Positions 1-13,865 of a stretch of 64,000 nucleotides of DNA are shown here, piece by piece. Position 1 is the stretch's first letter, and the number at the start of each line of letters is the position of its first letter. The notes under the pieces are model-generated. The model was not told the DNA's origin, did not search any database, and saw only the letters and a program-made list of their open reading frames with translations. This stretch comes from Nocardioides currus (lineage in GTDB: Bacteria; Actinomycetota; Actinomycetes; Propionibacteriales; Nocardioidaceae). A program made the position numbers and the translations under genes. The DNA is taken from NCBI RefSeq assembly GCF_003057875.1, contig NZ_PYXZ01000001.1:434001-498000 (forward strand), written 5' to 3'.

Positions 1-1405
<1,405 letters not shown>

Positions 1406-1493
1406 GGTGTGTTCCTTTGGTTGCTGTTCTAGTCAGTGGCTCAGGGACTGGGGAGTCCCGGGCGGTCGGTGTCCGATCGCCCGGGACGTCACC

Positions 1494-5000
<3,507 letters not shown>

Positions 5001-5116
5001 GAGTTTTCCTTCGAATGATCAGAAAGATCGAATCGCAGCCAACCGACCACCGGCGTCACCCGTCCGGACTGGGTGAAGGGCATTTGAGGGCAGGCGCAAA
5101 GAAGAAGGGTACCCGA

Positions 5117-5147
5117 GATGTACGCGCGTCACAAGCGCGGGGGTCAA
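5117..5147 (-). promoter_or_regulatory. Candidate rpoB promoter
   Basis: In the 254-nt gap between rpoB and the last gene of the mce operon, the minus strand carries TTGACC (5142-5147) and TACATC (5117-5122), 19 bases apart. The spacer is slightly long. Transcription would start near 5110, giving a leader of about 110 nt before the TTG start of rpoB. I see no other strong element in this gap. A promoter for rpoBC is expected here because the upstream gene cluster is functionally unrelated. Confidence 0.35.
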
Positions 5148-5254
5148 CTCCGAGGGAGTCGGTCGGACCGCGTTGCGGACGATGATGAACGCCGAGGCCC
5201 CTCAGGTCAAGCACCACGGCCGAACCGGACGGCCCGGCACTGCCGCTCCGCGCC

Positions 5255-6088
5255 CTACTTCGCGGCCGGCGAGGTCGTCAGGTCGTCGACCAGCCAGTCG
5301 TCGCCGACCTTCTGCATGCTGACCGTGACCTGGTCGCGGTAGGTGACCGGCTCGGGCGTCAGCTTGTTGGTCGTGGGGCGGTCGACGAAGACGAGCACGT
5401 CGACGCGGTCCTTGCCCGAGCGCACGATGCCGGACGCGATCACCTCGGCGGAGACCTTCGTCCTCGTCGTCGGCGCGTTGTCGGTGATCACGCCGAAGAG
5501 CTGGTCGTAGTCCTCGCGGTAGCGGGCCGTGAGGTAGGACTCCGCCCGCGCCTGGTCGGCCTCGAGGTCCTCGTAGTCGTAGGAGAGCACGGGCACGATC
5601 GCCTGCTCAGCCGCCGACTGGGCCGCCGTCGTCTGGTCCTCCAGCGAGCCGTCGTCACCGGACTGCCACACCCACACCGCGGCCGCCACGCTGAGCGCAG
5701 CGAGCACGCCGAGCAGCGCCAGCAACCAGATGGGGAGGGCCGGCGCCGAGGGTGTCGCCGCGGCGAGCTGGGGCGCGGGAGCCTCATGGGCCACGGGCTC
5801 GGGCACGAGGTCGGGCTCGGAGTCTGGGTCGGGCTCGGGGTCTGGGTCGGGCTCGGGGTCCGGGTCGGGCTCGGGGTCTGGGTCGGGCTCGGGCACCTGC
5901 GCCGCCAGCTCCGCGTCGTACGCCGCCCGCCTCTGCTCGTCGAGCAGCACCTCGGCGGCCTGGTTGAGCGTGGCGAAGCGGCGCGAGCCGGGCTCGAGGT
6001 CGGCGATGGCCGAGCGCCAGGCCGCGCGGATCTCGTCGGCGGACGCGGTCGGCTCGACGTCGAGGACGTCGTACCAGCTGGGGGTCAC
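5255..6088 (-). CDS. J-like domain fused to Mce-associated membrane protein
   Basis: 277 aa, last gene of the mce operon. Residues 1-58 look like a DnaJ-type J-domain (WYDVLDVEPTASADEIRAAW ... LNQAAEVLLDEQRRAAYD), but the HPD tripeptide is missing and the helix II-III region is shortened, so DnaK stimulation is unlikely. A linker of repeated Asp-Pro/Glu-Pro follows (about 68-100), then one transmembrane helix (ALPIWLLALLGVLAALSVAA, about 120-142) and a C-terminal domain of the NTF2-like type seen in Mce-associated (Mam) proteins. The start overlaps the stop of the preceding Mam gene (ATGA), which supports translational coupling. The Mam role is inferred from context; what the J-like part does is unknown. 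Confidence 0.75.
   Translation of the reverse strand: MTPSWYDVLDVEPTASADEIRAAWRSAIADLEPGSRRFATLNQAAEVLLDEQRRAAYDAELAAQVPEPDPDPEPDPDPEPDPDPEPDPDSEPDLVPEPVAHEAPAPQLAAATPSAPALPIWLLALLGVLAALSVAAAVWVWQSGDDGSLEDQTTAAQSAAEQAIVPVLSYDYEDLEADQARAESYLTARYREDYDQLFGVITDNAPTTRTKVSAEVIASGIVRSGKDRVDVLVFVDRPTTNKLTPEPVTYRDQVTVSMQKVGDDWLVDDLTTSPAAK
5819..5892. repeat. 18-bp tandem repeat coding for a DP/EP linker
   Basis: About four copies of an 18-bp unit (plus-strand form close to GGGTCTGGGTCGGGCTCG) lie inside the J-like/Mam gene and encode alternating Asp-Pro and Glu-Pro residues. Copies differ by single bases, for example tctggg versus tccggg. Such in-frame repeats commonly vary in copy number between strains; here they form a rigid acidic spacer between the J-like domain and the membrane anchor. 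Confidence 0.8.
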
Positions 6089-6744
6089 GGCGTGCCCTCC
6101 TCGGTGGGAGCGGGCTGGCCCGACTCACCGGTGTCGCCGCCATCGCCGCCGGTGACCGGGTTGAAGTCGTCGACGAGCCAGGTGCCGTCGATCTTCACGA
6201 GGTCGACCTCGATCCGGAACGGGCTCGGCTCCTGGTCGACCGACGTGCCCTTGACGGTGTAGGTGTCGGTGAACGAGCCGGCGACCAGCGTGCGGGCGGA
6301 GTCCTCGTCGAGGCTGGAGACGCCGGTGGCGAACACGTCGGGCACCCGCTCGACGCCCGCCTGCGCGACGAGCTGCTCGGCGGCGCCGGCGCTCTGCTCG
6401 AACTCCGCCGCGAACTTCGGGGTGATCACCTCGGTGACGCGCGTGCGGTAGTCGGGCATGGTCTTGTCGTCGGCGAGCAGGTCGGGGCCGTAGCTGAACG
6501 AGCGCAGGATGAACTGCTCCGTCTGGGCCATCACGTCCTCGCGGGCGGCCTGGGTGTCCCCCGCCTCGCCGTCGCGGGTCAGGGCCAGCGTCGCCGCGGT
6601 GGCCGTCGCGGCGAGGACCACCACGACGAGCACTCCCGCGAGGAGCAGCCGGAACAGGTCGGACCGTGGTGGGTCGGCGCGGTGCTGGTCGTCCTCGGCG
6701 GCCTTGCTCACTCCTGCGTCAGCAGGGGCTGGAGGAACAACCAC
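6085..6744 (-). CDS. Mce-associated membrane protein (Mam-like)
   Basis: 219 aa from the GTG at 6744. A GTG at 6750 is also possible, but it leaves only two bases after the AAAGGAG Shine-Dalgarno, whereas 6744 gives eight. After a short cytoplasmic stretch there is one transmembrane helix (LLLAGVLVVVVLAATATAAT) and an extracytoplasmic alpha/beta domain of the NTF2-like kind (conserved LVAGSFTDTYTVKG and VKIDGTWLVDDFNPV). This is the usual plan of Mam proteins, which are encoded after mceF and are thought to stabilise the Mce complex. It overlaps the end of mceF by 37 nt and the next gene by an ATGA. Confidence 0.8.
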   Translation of the reverse strand: MVVPPAPADAGVSKAAEDDQHRADPPRSDLFRLLLAGVLVVVVLAATATAATLALTRDGEAGDTQAAREDVMAQTEQFILRSFSYGPDLLADDKTMPDYRTRVTEVITPKFAAEFEQSAGAAEQLVAQAGVERVPDVFATGVSSLDEDSARTLVAGSFTDTYTVKGTSVDQEPSPFRIEVDLVKIDGTWLVDDFNPVTGGDGGDTGESGQPAPTEEGTP

Positions 6745-7991
6745 TTCCACGACTCCTTTCCGAGGGTGCGGGGAGCCACGCTACCGGCCGGCCGCGTGGC
6801 CGCGGCCTCGCGCTCGCCCCAGGTCAGGGCGCCGGTCTCGGGGTCGTACGCCGCGATCGGGTCGTCGTAGGCCGTCGCCGGCCGAGGGGCGTGGGCGGCG
6901 CCGCGGGCGTTGGACTTCGAGGCCGGCTCGGTGCACGTCGCGTCGACGTTCATCGGCCGGTTGGACCCGTCCTGCGGGGTACGGCGATCGGTGCCCTCGT
7001 AGCCCTCCAGGCACACCTTCGGGTCGGAGGTGAGCACCAGCCCGAAGTGGGCGTCGAAGTTGCCCGTCGCGGGCGTCTTCGAGACGACGGTGTAGCCCGC
7101 CTCGACGATGTAGGGGTAGAGCACCAGCAGCTGCTCGACCCCGTCGAGGCGCTTGACCACGACGTCGCCGGTGGTGACGAGGTTGTTGATCAGGGCGGCG
7201 AGGTCGACCTCGTTGTCCTCGAGGAAGCGCCGCAGCTGGTTGGCGGTCGCGCTGCCGTTGTCGATGACCGCACGCAGGTCCTTGTCGGAGGCGGCCAGCG
7301 TGGTGGAGAACGCACTGAGGTCGCTGGCGAAGGACCGGATCGAGCTCTCGGAGTCGACCTGGCCACGGAGCACCACGTTGGCGTCCTTGATCAGCTCGGT
7401 GGTGATCTCGAAGTTGTCGTCGGCGGCGTTGAGGAACTCGTTGCCGGAGTCGATGATCGTCTGCAGGTCGCCCCCGGTCCCCGCGAAGGCCTCGCCGAAC
7501 TCGGTCGTGACGGTCTGGAGGTCGTCCTGGTCGACGCTGCTGACGGTGGTGGACAGGTCGGTCAGGAGCGTGTCGGCCGCGATCGGGGTGCGCGTGTGGT
7601 CGACCGCGATCTCGGACTCGTCCTGGAGGTAGGGGCCCTTCTCGGACTGCGGCTGCAGCTCGACGTACTGCTCCCCCAGCGCCGACCGGTTGCCGACGAC
7701 GGCGAGGGCGTCGGCGGGGATCCGGTCCTCGCCCTTGTCGATGTCGAGGTGGATGTCGACGCCGTCCTCGGTCAGCACCATCTCGGAGACCTGGCCGACC
7801 CGGACGCCGCGGTAGGACACCTCGGCACCGGCGAACGCGCCGCCGGAGTCGGGGAAGTGGGCGACGACGGTGTAGGCGTCGTCGACGAAGACCCGGTCGA
7901 GGCGGGCGTAGCGCGCACCGACGTAGGTCACCCCGAGCAGGGTGATGATCGCGAAGACGAGCAGCTGGAGGCGGGTGCGGCGGGTGATCAT
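6708..7991 (-). CDS. mceF: Mce family protein, sixth of six (MceF position)
   Basis: 427 aa, MlaD/MCE domain protein, a subunit of the Mce lipid-transport tube outside the membrane. A longer open frame exists upstream, but the ATG at 7991 begins a typical Mce N-terminus (MITRRTRLQLLVFAIITLLG) and overlaps the mceE stop as ATGA. Layout: N-terminal transmembrane helix, MCE domain about residues 35-115 (VAHFPDSGGAFAGAEVSYRG, then VGQVSEM), a long helical region to about 290, and a low-complexity C-terminal tail. Position and lack of a lipobox identify it as MceF. Confidence 0.88.
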   Translation of the reverse strand: MITRRTRLQLLVFAIITLLGVTYVGARYARLDRVFVDDAYTVVAHFPDSGGAFAGAEVSYRGVRVGQVSEMVLTEDGVDIHLDIDKGEDRIPADALAVVGNRSALGEQYVELQPQSEKGPYLQDESEIAVDHTRTPIAADTLLTDLSTTVSSVDQDDLQTVTTEFGEAFAGTGGDLQTIIDSGNEFLNAADDNFEITTELIKDANVVLRGQVDSESSIRSFASDLSAFSTTLAASDKDLRAVIDNGSATANQLRRFLEDNEVDLAALINNLVTTGDVVVKRLDGVEQLLVLYPYIVEAGYTVVSKTPATGNFDAHFGLVLTSDPKVCLEGYEGTDRRTPQDGSNRPMNVDATCTEPASKSNARGAAHAPRPATAYDDPIAAYDPETGALTWGEREAAATRPAGSVAPRTLGKESWKWLFLQPLLTQE

Positions 7992-9424
7992 CGCAGCACC
8001 ATCCCGGGCACCAGCAGGCTGACGAGGGCGGGGTCGTAGACGTCCATCAGCTCTCCCATCGTCGGGCCACCTCCGGGTCGTCGACCGCCGGGCGCGGCCC
8101 GGGGAGCACCGTCGGGACGCAGCAGGGTCGGCAGGATCGTGGGCAGCGTCGTCGGGATCGGGCTGGTCGGGATCGGGATCGTCGGCAGCGTCGTCGGGAC
8201 CGGGACCCCGGGGATCGCGTTGAGCTGCTTGCAGATGTCCTTGTCCTTGTTGGACTGCTTCTTGCACTCCTCCTTGAGCCGGAGGAGGTCGTTGGGGGTG
8301 TTGAGCACCTTCAGGCACGCCTCGCTGAGCGGGTTGCCGCTCTTGAGGCACTCGAGCACGTTGTCGATGATCACCGTGGGGTCGACCTGCGTGGGCAGGT
8401 TGGTGGGCAGCGTCGGCAGACCGGTGGTGCCGGTGGTGAGGTCGACCTCGAGGGTGATCGAGAGGTTGGTGTAGTCGCCCATGTGCAGGTTGCGGGCGAC
8501 CTGCGGGTCTCGACCGACGACCTCGTCGACGAACGGGTAGGTGAGGAAGACGTGGAACGCGTTGGTGAAGTTGTCGCCCGACCTGGCCAGCTGCGAGAGC
8601 ACCGGGTCGAGCAGCTCGAGGGAGTCGATGGTGGCGTCCTTGGACGCGGAGATGACCTTGACCCCGACCGCGCTGAGGTCGTCGAGCGCCTTGAGCATCT
8701 TGACCAGGTCGCCGCGCTGGCGGTCGATCGAGTCGAGGGCGCTGGGCAGCTCCTCGAGCGCGGCGTCGATGGTGGGCTGCTCCGTGCGCACCGAGATGGC
8801 GAGCTGGTTGAGCTTCTCGATCGCGGTGACGATGTCGGCCTTGTTCTCGTCGAGCTGCTCCATGAAGGTGCTGACCTGCTCGAGCACCGACCGCGCCGCT
8901 CCCTCGCGGCCCTCGAGGGCGAGGTTGAGCTCCTGGGTGATGGTCTTGAGCTGGGCGACGCCGCCGCCGTTGAGCAGCAGGCTCAGGGCGCCGAGCACCT
9001 CCTCGACCTCGGGGTTGCGTCCGGTCCGCGCCAGCGGGATGCGGTCGCCGGTCGCGAGGGGGTTGCCGCTCGCTCCCGAGGCCGGGGCCTTCAGCGAGAC
9101 GAACTTCTCGCCGAGCAGGCTGGTCTGACGGATCTCGGCGACGGCGTTGTCGGGCAGGTCGACGTCGCCTCGCATCTGGAGCGTCACCTCGGCGGTGTAG
9201 CCCTTCAGCTCGACGTCGGTGACGGTGCCGACGCTGACGTCGTTGACCTTGACCGTCGACTTGGGCACCAGGTCGAGGACGTCGGCGAACTCGACCGTGA
9301 CGGTCATCGGGTTGCTGCCCGCGTCGGGCCCGCCCGGCAGCGGCAGCTTGTAGACGTCGAAGTCGCAGCCGGTGAGCAGCAGAGTCGCGACCAGCAGGGC
9401 GGCGAGGGCTCGGAGCCGTCTCAT
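7988..9424 (-). CDS. mceE: Mce family lipoprotein (MceE position, LprK-like)
   Basis: 478 aa. It begins with a lipoprotein signal peptide (MRRLRALAALLVATLLLTGC), so Cys20 should carry the lipid. The MCE domain follows at about residues 40-120 (VTVEFADVLDLVPKSTVKVN, VSVGTVTDVEL), then a helical region. The tail has a cysteine-containing stretch (CLKSGNPLSEACLKVL, ECKKQ, CKQL) and Ile/Pro/Thr repeats (PTIPIPTSPIPTTLPTILPT). A lipidated fifth Mce protein is the rule in mce operons. It overlaps mceD and mceF by 4 nt each. Confidence 0.9.
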   Translation of the reverse strand: MRRLRALAALLVATLLLTGCDFDVYKLPLPGGPDAGSNPMTVTVEFADVLDLVPKSTVKVNDVSVGTVTDVELKGYTAEVTLQMRGDVDLPDNAVAEIRQTSLLGEKFVSLKAPASGASGNPLATGDRIPLARTGRNPEVEEVLGALSLLLNGGGVAQLKTITQELNLALEGREGAARSVLEQVSTFMEQLDENKADIVTAIEKLNQLAISVRTEQPTIDAALEELPSALDSIDRQRGDLVKMLKALDDLSAVGVKVISASKDATIDSLELLDPVLSQLARSGDNFTNAFHVFLTYPFVDEVVGRDPQVARNLHMGDYTNLSITLEVDLTTGTTGLPTLPTNLPTQVDPTVIIDNVLECLKSGNPLSEACLKVLNTPNDLLRLKEECKKQSNKDKDICKQLNAIPGVPVPTTLPTIPIPTSPIPTTLPTILPTLLRPDGAPRAAPGGRRPGGGPTMGELMDVYDPALVSLLVPGMVLR

Positions 9425-10566
9425 CGCTGCACCTCCACGAGTCCGCCGAGCGTGGGATCGAACTGCTGGTCGGGCGCGGACGGGAGCGTCGCGCCTTCCT
9501 CGAGGGCGGCGCCGCGCGGCAGGATCCCCTTGATGGTGTCGCAGATGCCGTCGGCGCCCTTGACCTGGCTGGTGAGGCCGCAGAGGTACAGCGCAGGGTC
9601 GGCCGCGATCTGTCCGGGCAGCTGGTCGAGGTTGGCCCGTGTGTCGAGGGTGCCGGCCTGCGGGTTGTAGGTCATGGCCAGGTTGTTGAGCGCCAGCGGA
9701 CCGACCTGGAGGATCTTGTCGAGTGCGTCGCGCTGCTTCACCAGCACCTTGGAGACCCGGGTCAGGCCCTTGATGTTGCGTCCGAGGATCTCGCGGTTGT
9801 CGGTCACGAACGTCGAGACCTCGGTGAGGGCACCCGACAGGTTCTTCAGGGAGGCGGCCAGCTCCTCCCGCTCGCCCTTCAGCAACCCGGAGACGTCGGA
9901 GAGGGACTGGTTGAAGCTGCGGACGGTCTGGTCGTTCTCCGCCAGCGTCTCGACGAAGTTGCCGAGCTTCTCGGCACTGCCGAACAGCTCCTCCTTGTTG
10001 TTGGCGAGGGTGTCGGTGAGGCGCGCGAAGTTCTGGATCGTGGAGTTGAGGTTGGCGCCCTGCCCGTCGAAGTTGTCGGCCGCGACCGAGAGCAGGTCGG
10101 ACAGCGCGCCGTTCTTGTTGGCGCCGTCGGGCCCGAGGGCGACCGAGAGGGTGTCGATGCTGTCGAAGATCTGGTCGAGCTCGATCGGCACGGCCGTCTG
10201 CTCCACGGCGAGCTCGGTGTTGTCGGCCATGACCTTGTCGCCGTCGGTGAACACCGGCGTGACCTGCACGTAGCGGTCGCCCACGATCGAGGGCGCCACG
10301 ATGGCCGCCTTGGCGTCGGCCGGCAGCTTCACGTCGGCGTCGTAGGCCATCGTGACCTCGACGTCGGTCCCGGAGGGCGTGACCTGCTCGACGGTGCCGA
10401 TCGGCACACCGAGCACCCGCACCTCGCTGCCCTCGTAGAGCGAGACGGTGCGCGGGAAGTGGGCCACGAGTCGCTTGGTGTCGCTCCCGCCGACCATGGT
10501 CACCACGGCGGCGGCCACGAGGGCGAGGACGACCAGCGGGACGGCGTACTTCCTGACGAGGTCCAT
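9421..10566 (-). CDS. mceD: Mce family protein (MceD position)
   Basis: 381 aa. One N-terminal membrane helix (YAVPLVVLALVAAAVVTMVG), MCE domain about residues 30-110 (RLVAHFPRTVSLYEGSEVRV, LGVPIGTVEQV), then a helical section rich in Asn/Leu/Glu that would extend the transport tube. Two cysteines near the C-terminus (YLCGLTSQVKGADGIC) are of the kind that may form a disulfide outside the cell. The stop is two bases downstream-coupled to mceE through ATGA overlap; one base separates its start from the mceC stop. Confidence 0.88.
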   Translation of the reverse strand: MDLVRKYAVPLVVLALVAAAVVTMVGGSDTKRLVAHFPRTVSLYEGSEVRVLGVPIGTVEQVTPSGTDVEVTMAYDADVKLPADAKAAIVAPSIVGDRYVQVTPVFTDGDKVMADNTELAVEQTAVPIELDQIFDSIDTLSVALGPDGANKNGALSDLLSVAADNFDGQGANLNSTIQNFARLTDTLANNKEELFGSAEKLGNFVETLAENDQTVRSFNQSLSDVSGLLKGEREELAASLKNLSGALTEVSTFVTDNREILGRNIKGLTRVSKVLVKQRDALDKILQVGPLALNNLAMTYNPQAGTLDTRANLDQLPGQIAADPALYLCGLTSQVKGADGICDTIKGILPRGAALEEGATLPSAPDQQFDPTLGGLVEVQR

Positions 10567-10567
10567 G

Positions 10568-11542
10568 TCAGCCCACCTGCGGTGCCGGAGGCATGTTCTG
10601 GATGTAGGTGTCGAACCACGGCCCGTTGCCCAGCGTGTTGGCGAAGACCGTGTAGAACGGCGCCATCAGCCGCAGGCTGTTGTCGAGGTTGTCCTCGTTC
10701 TTGTTGAGCACGTTGACGACGTTCTCCAGGTGGGTGAGCGCGGGCTTGAGGTCCGCACGGCTCTGCCTGACCAGCAGGGTCAGCTCGCGCGAGAGCGTCG
10801 AGGTCGACTCGAGCAGGTCGTGGATCGCCTGCTTGCGGCCCACCAGCGCCCGGAACAGCACGTCGGCGTCGCGCATCAGCGACACGATGTCCTCGTCGCG
10901 CTCGTCGAGCACGGTCGAGACCTTCTCGAGGTTCTTCAGCAGGGTGTTGATCTCGCCGTCGCGCGCCGCGACGTTGGCCGAGAGCCGGGTGACGCCGTCG
11001 AGCGCGGAGCGGAACTCCTCGGGGGTGTTGCGGGTCAGGTCGGCCAGCGTGGTCAGCGACGAGGCGAGCTGGTCGGTGTTGATCTCCTCCGAGGTCGAGG
11101 CCAGTCCCTCGAAGGCCTCCACGACGTCGTACGGCGAGGTGGTGCGCTCCATCGGGATGGTGCTCTCCTCCTTCATCTGGCCGGCGCCGGCCGGCTCGAG
11201 GGAGAGGAACATGGCGCCGAGCAGTGTCTTGACCTTGATGGCGGCGTTGGTCGTGGGGCCGAACTGCTCGCTGGTGGCGACCTTGAAGGCGACCGTGACG
11301 TGGTCGCCGTCGAGCTCGACCGAGTCGACCTTGCCGACGCGCACGCCGGCGATGCGGACCTCGTCGCCGGCCTTGAGCCCGCCGGCCTCGGCGAAGGCGG
11401 CGTAGTAGGTGTCGCCGCCGCCGATGACCGGGAGGTCGCTGGCGCGGAAGGCCAGCGCGATCGAGGCGGCGATCAGGGCGAGGCTGATCGCGCCGATGAC
11501 GACGGGATTGCGCTCCCGGAACGGGATCATCTCTCGCCTCAT
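10568..11542 (-). CDS. mceC: Mce family protein (MceC position)
   Basis: 324 aa, the shortest of the six Mce proteins here. N-terminal transmembrane helix (VVIGAISLALIAASIALAF), MCE domain about residues 42-120 (YYAAFAEAGGLKAGDEVRIA, GVRVGKVDSVEL), then a long helical region. No C-terminal Pro-rich extension. The ATG at 11542 overlaps the mceB stop (ATGA); an ATG four codons later (MIPFRERN) is an alternative start. Predicted to be one layer of the hexameric Mce channel. Confidence 0.88.
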   Translation of the reverse strand: MRREMIPFRERNPVVIGAISLALIAASIALAFRASDLPVIGGGDTYYAAFAEAGGLKAGDEVRIAGVRVGKVDSVELDGDHVTVAFKVATSEQFGPTTNAAIKVKTLLGAMFLSLEPAGAGQMKEESTIPMERTTSPYDVVEAFEGLASTSEEINTDQLASSLTTLADLTRNTPEEFRSALDGVTRLSANVAARDGEINTLLKNLEKVSTVLDERDEDIVSLMRDADVLFRALVGRKQAIHDLLESTSTLSRELTLLVRQSRADLKPALTHLENVVNVLNKNEDNLDNSLRLMAPFYTVFANTLGNGPWFDTYIQNMPPAPQVG

Positions 11543-12576
11543 CCGAGATCACACCTCTCGGAGCCCGTCTGGTAGGAGACGGGCACGTTGACGCCGGCGG
11601 GCAGCTTGACCCGGCCCTGGAACTCGCAGAGGTAGAAGTTGAAGAACGAGCCGTAGATCGCCGTACGCCCGACCTTCTCGAGCTTGATCGGGAGCACCTG
11701 GAGCGCACGGTCGAGCTCGGCCTTGTTCTTGTCGATGTTGCCGGCGAAGGTGCGCAGCTCCTTGATGTCCTGCACGAACGGCTTGCGGATGCCCTGGAGC
11801 AGGCCGGCGGTCTGCACCGACAGCGTCGAGATGTCGTCGAGCGAGCCGAGGATGGCCTGCCGGTCGTCCTTGAGCCCGCCGATGAGCTGGCGGAAGGAGG
11901 CGATGAGGCGGGAGAGCTGCTCGTCGCGGTCGCCGATGTGGACGAGCACCTGGTTGAGGTTCTCGATCAGGTCGCCGATGACCTGGTCGCGGTCGGCGAG
12001 CGTGTCGGTGACCGACGCCGTGTGCTGGAGCAGCCCCTCGAGCGTGCCGCTCTCGCCCTGGAAGACCTGGACGATCTCGTAGGACAGCTTGTTGATGTCA
12101 GCCGGCGAGAGCGCCTGGAAGAGCGGCTTGAAGCCGTTGAAGAGGACGGTCAGGTCGAGTGCCGGCTTCGTGCGGTCGATCGGGATGGTGGCGCCCTCGG
12201 ACAACCGCCCGGTGTCGCCGACGGCCTGGGTGAGGGAGATGTAGCGCTGGCCGACGAGGTTGCGGTAGCGGATCGTCGCGAACGTGCCGCCGTTGACCTG
12301 GGTGGCGTCGGCGACCGTGAAGCTCACCAGGGCCTTGGTGCGCTCGGTGATCTCGACGTCCTTGACGGTGCCGACCTTCACGCCGGCCACCCGCACGTCG
12401 TCACCCTTCACGACGCCGGTCGCGTTGAGGAAGACCGCCTTGTAGTCGCGGGTGGAGGCGAAGTTGAGGTTGCCGATGAGCACGATCAGCAGGCCGGTCG
12501 CCATCGTGGTCACGACCACGAAGACGAGCAGCCGGACGAGGTCGGCGGAGGTGCGCTTGTCGAGGACGGCCATCAC
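11539..12576 (-). CDS. mceB: Mce family protein (MceB position)
   Basis: 345 aa. N-terminal transmembrane helix (LVRLLVFVVVTTMATGLLIV), MCE domain about residues 42-120 (YKAVFLNATGVVKGDDVRVA, GVKVGTVKDVEI), helical region to about 300, and a C-terminal part with two cysteines (YLCEFQGR, ERCDLG). Starts in ATGA overlap with the mceA stop; a second ATG one codon later cannot be excluded. Part of the lipid-uptake complex with the YrbE-like permeases encoded upstream. Confidence 0.88.
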   Translation of the reverse strand: MMAVLDKRTSADLVRLLVFVVVTTMATGLLIVLIGNLNFASTRDYKAVFLNATGVVKGDDVRVAGVKVGTVKDVEITERTKALVSFTVADATQVNGGTFATIRYRNLVGQRYISLTQAVGDTGRLSEGATIPIDRTKPALDLTVLFNGFKPLFQALSPADINKLSYEIVQVFQGESGTLEGLLQHTASVTDTLADRDQVIGDLIENLNQVLVHIGDRDEQLSRLIASFRQLIGGLKDDRQAILGSLDDISTLSVQTAGLLQGIRKPFVQDIKELRTFAGNIDKNKAELDRALQVLPIKLEKVGRTAIYGSFFNFYLCEFQGRVKLPAGVNVPVSYQTGSERCDLG

Positions 12577-13862
12577 CGATCAGCTCCCACCGTGACGGTC
12601 GCGCCGCGGGCCATCGGTCCGAGGAGCAGGGCACCGAGGTCGGGGACCTCGTCGGCGCTGGTGCCGATGACGGGGCCGAGCAGGCCGTTCATCAGCGCGG
12701 CCTCCTCGCGGCTGCCGGGATAGCCGGCGCCCTGCGACCAGCCGGTGGCCGCACGCATGCTGCCCTTGCCGGTGGGTTCGTCGATGCCGTCGGCGAAGTT
12801 GGGCTGGTGGGTCACCGGGTTGTCCTGGTTCCAGGGGGCGTCGGGCAGCCGGCCGCAGTAGGGGCCACGCTTGTCGGCGAAGACGGGCTGGTCCTGCGGG
12901 CCGTAGCCACGCGGCTGGTTGGGCAGCGTCTCGAGGACGATGTGGAGGGTGAACCCGCGGAACGCCTCCGCCTGCAGCTTGCCGGCGTTGACGATGCCCT
13001 CCAGCAGGCAGGGGTACTCCGGGGCGTAGCGGGCGAGCACCTGCAGCTGCTGGCGGCTCACGTCGCCGAGCCGGATGATGTTGTCGCCGTTGTCGGTGAG
13101 GAACCGCTCGGCCGTGGCCGAGAACGAACCGACGTCCTTCAGGAGCGCGTTGAGCTTCTCCTCGCGACCCTCGAGGGTCTGCGTGGTGGTGATCGTGTTG
13201 CGCAGGATGGTGGCGACCTCGGGCAGCACGTCGGAGTAGATGTCGGAGACCTGGCCGGTGAGGCGCAGGTCCTCGACGAGTGCCGGGATCTCGGGGTTGA
13301 GCCGCTTGAGGTAGCTGTCGATGGTCTCGAGGTTGTCGCCGATCTGGTCGCCACGGCCCTCGAGCGCGGTGGCGATGGCGTTGAGGGTCATGTTGATCTC
13401 GGCGGGCTGCACGGCGCGCAGCAGCGGGTAGAGGTCGTTGAGCACCTGCTCGACCTCGGTCGAGACGTCGGTGCGGTCGATGACGTCGCCGACCTGGATC
13501 GCGTCGGCGCGCGGGCCCTCGGGCACGATCAGCGAGACGTACTTCTCGCCGAACAGCGTCTTGGGCACGATCGAGCCGGTCACGTTGGCCGGCACGATGT
13601 CGCGCATGTCGGGGTCGAGGCCCAGCGTCAGCGTCGCGCCGTCGGTGTCGGCCCGGATGTCGGTGACCTCGCCGACGATCACGCCGCGGATCTTGACGTC
13701 GGCGCGCACCGGCAGCTGCAGGCCGATGTTGGAGGTCTTGAGCTCGACCTCGTCGTAGCTGGCGAACTTGCTGGTGAAGACGCCGTACGACGCGAGGACG
13801 CCGGAGATGAGCAGGGCGAGGAACACGACGCCCAGCACCTTGTGGTTGGTCAGCGGGTTCAT
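12573..13862 (-). CDS. mceA: Mce family protein (MceA position)
   Basis: 429 aa, first Mce protein of the operon. N-terminal helix (KVLGVVFLALLISGVLASYG), MCE domain about residues 35-115 (VELKTSNIGLQLPVRADVKI, RGVIVGEVTDI), helical region, and a C-terminal extension with cysteines (YPCLLEGIV, GPYCGRLPDAPW), a common MceA feature. It begins 3 nt after the stop of the second permease gene. Function is inferred from family and operon: extracytoplasmic substrate channel for lipids or sterols; the actual substrate cannot be read from the sequence. Confidence 0.88.
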   Translation of the reverse strand: MNPLTNHKVLGVVFLALLISGVLASYGVFTSKFASYDEVELKTSNIGLQLPVRADVKIRGVIVGEVTDIRADTDGATLTLGLDPDMRDIVPANVTGSIVPKTLFGEKYVSLIVPEGPRADAIQVGDVIDRTDVSTEVEQVLNDLYPLLRAVQPAEINMTLNAIATALEGRGDQIGDNLETIDSYLKRLNPEIPALVEDLRLTGQVSDIYSDVLPEVATILRNTITTTQTLEGREEKLNALLKDVGSFSATAERFLTDNGDNIIRLGDVSRQQLQVLARYAPEYPCLLEGIVNAGKLQAEAFRGFTLHIVLETLPNQPRGYGPQDQPVFADKRGPYCGRLPDAPWNQDNPVTHQPNFADGIDEPTGKGSMRAATGWSQGAGYPGSREEAALMNGLLGPVIGTSADEVPDLGALLLGPMARGATVTVGADR

Positions 13863-13865
13863 GGG

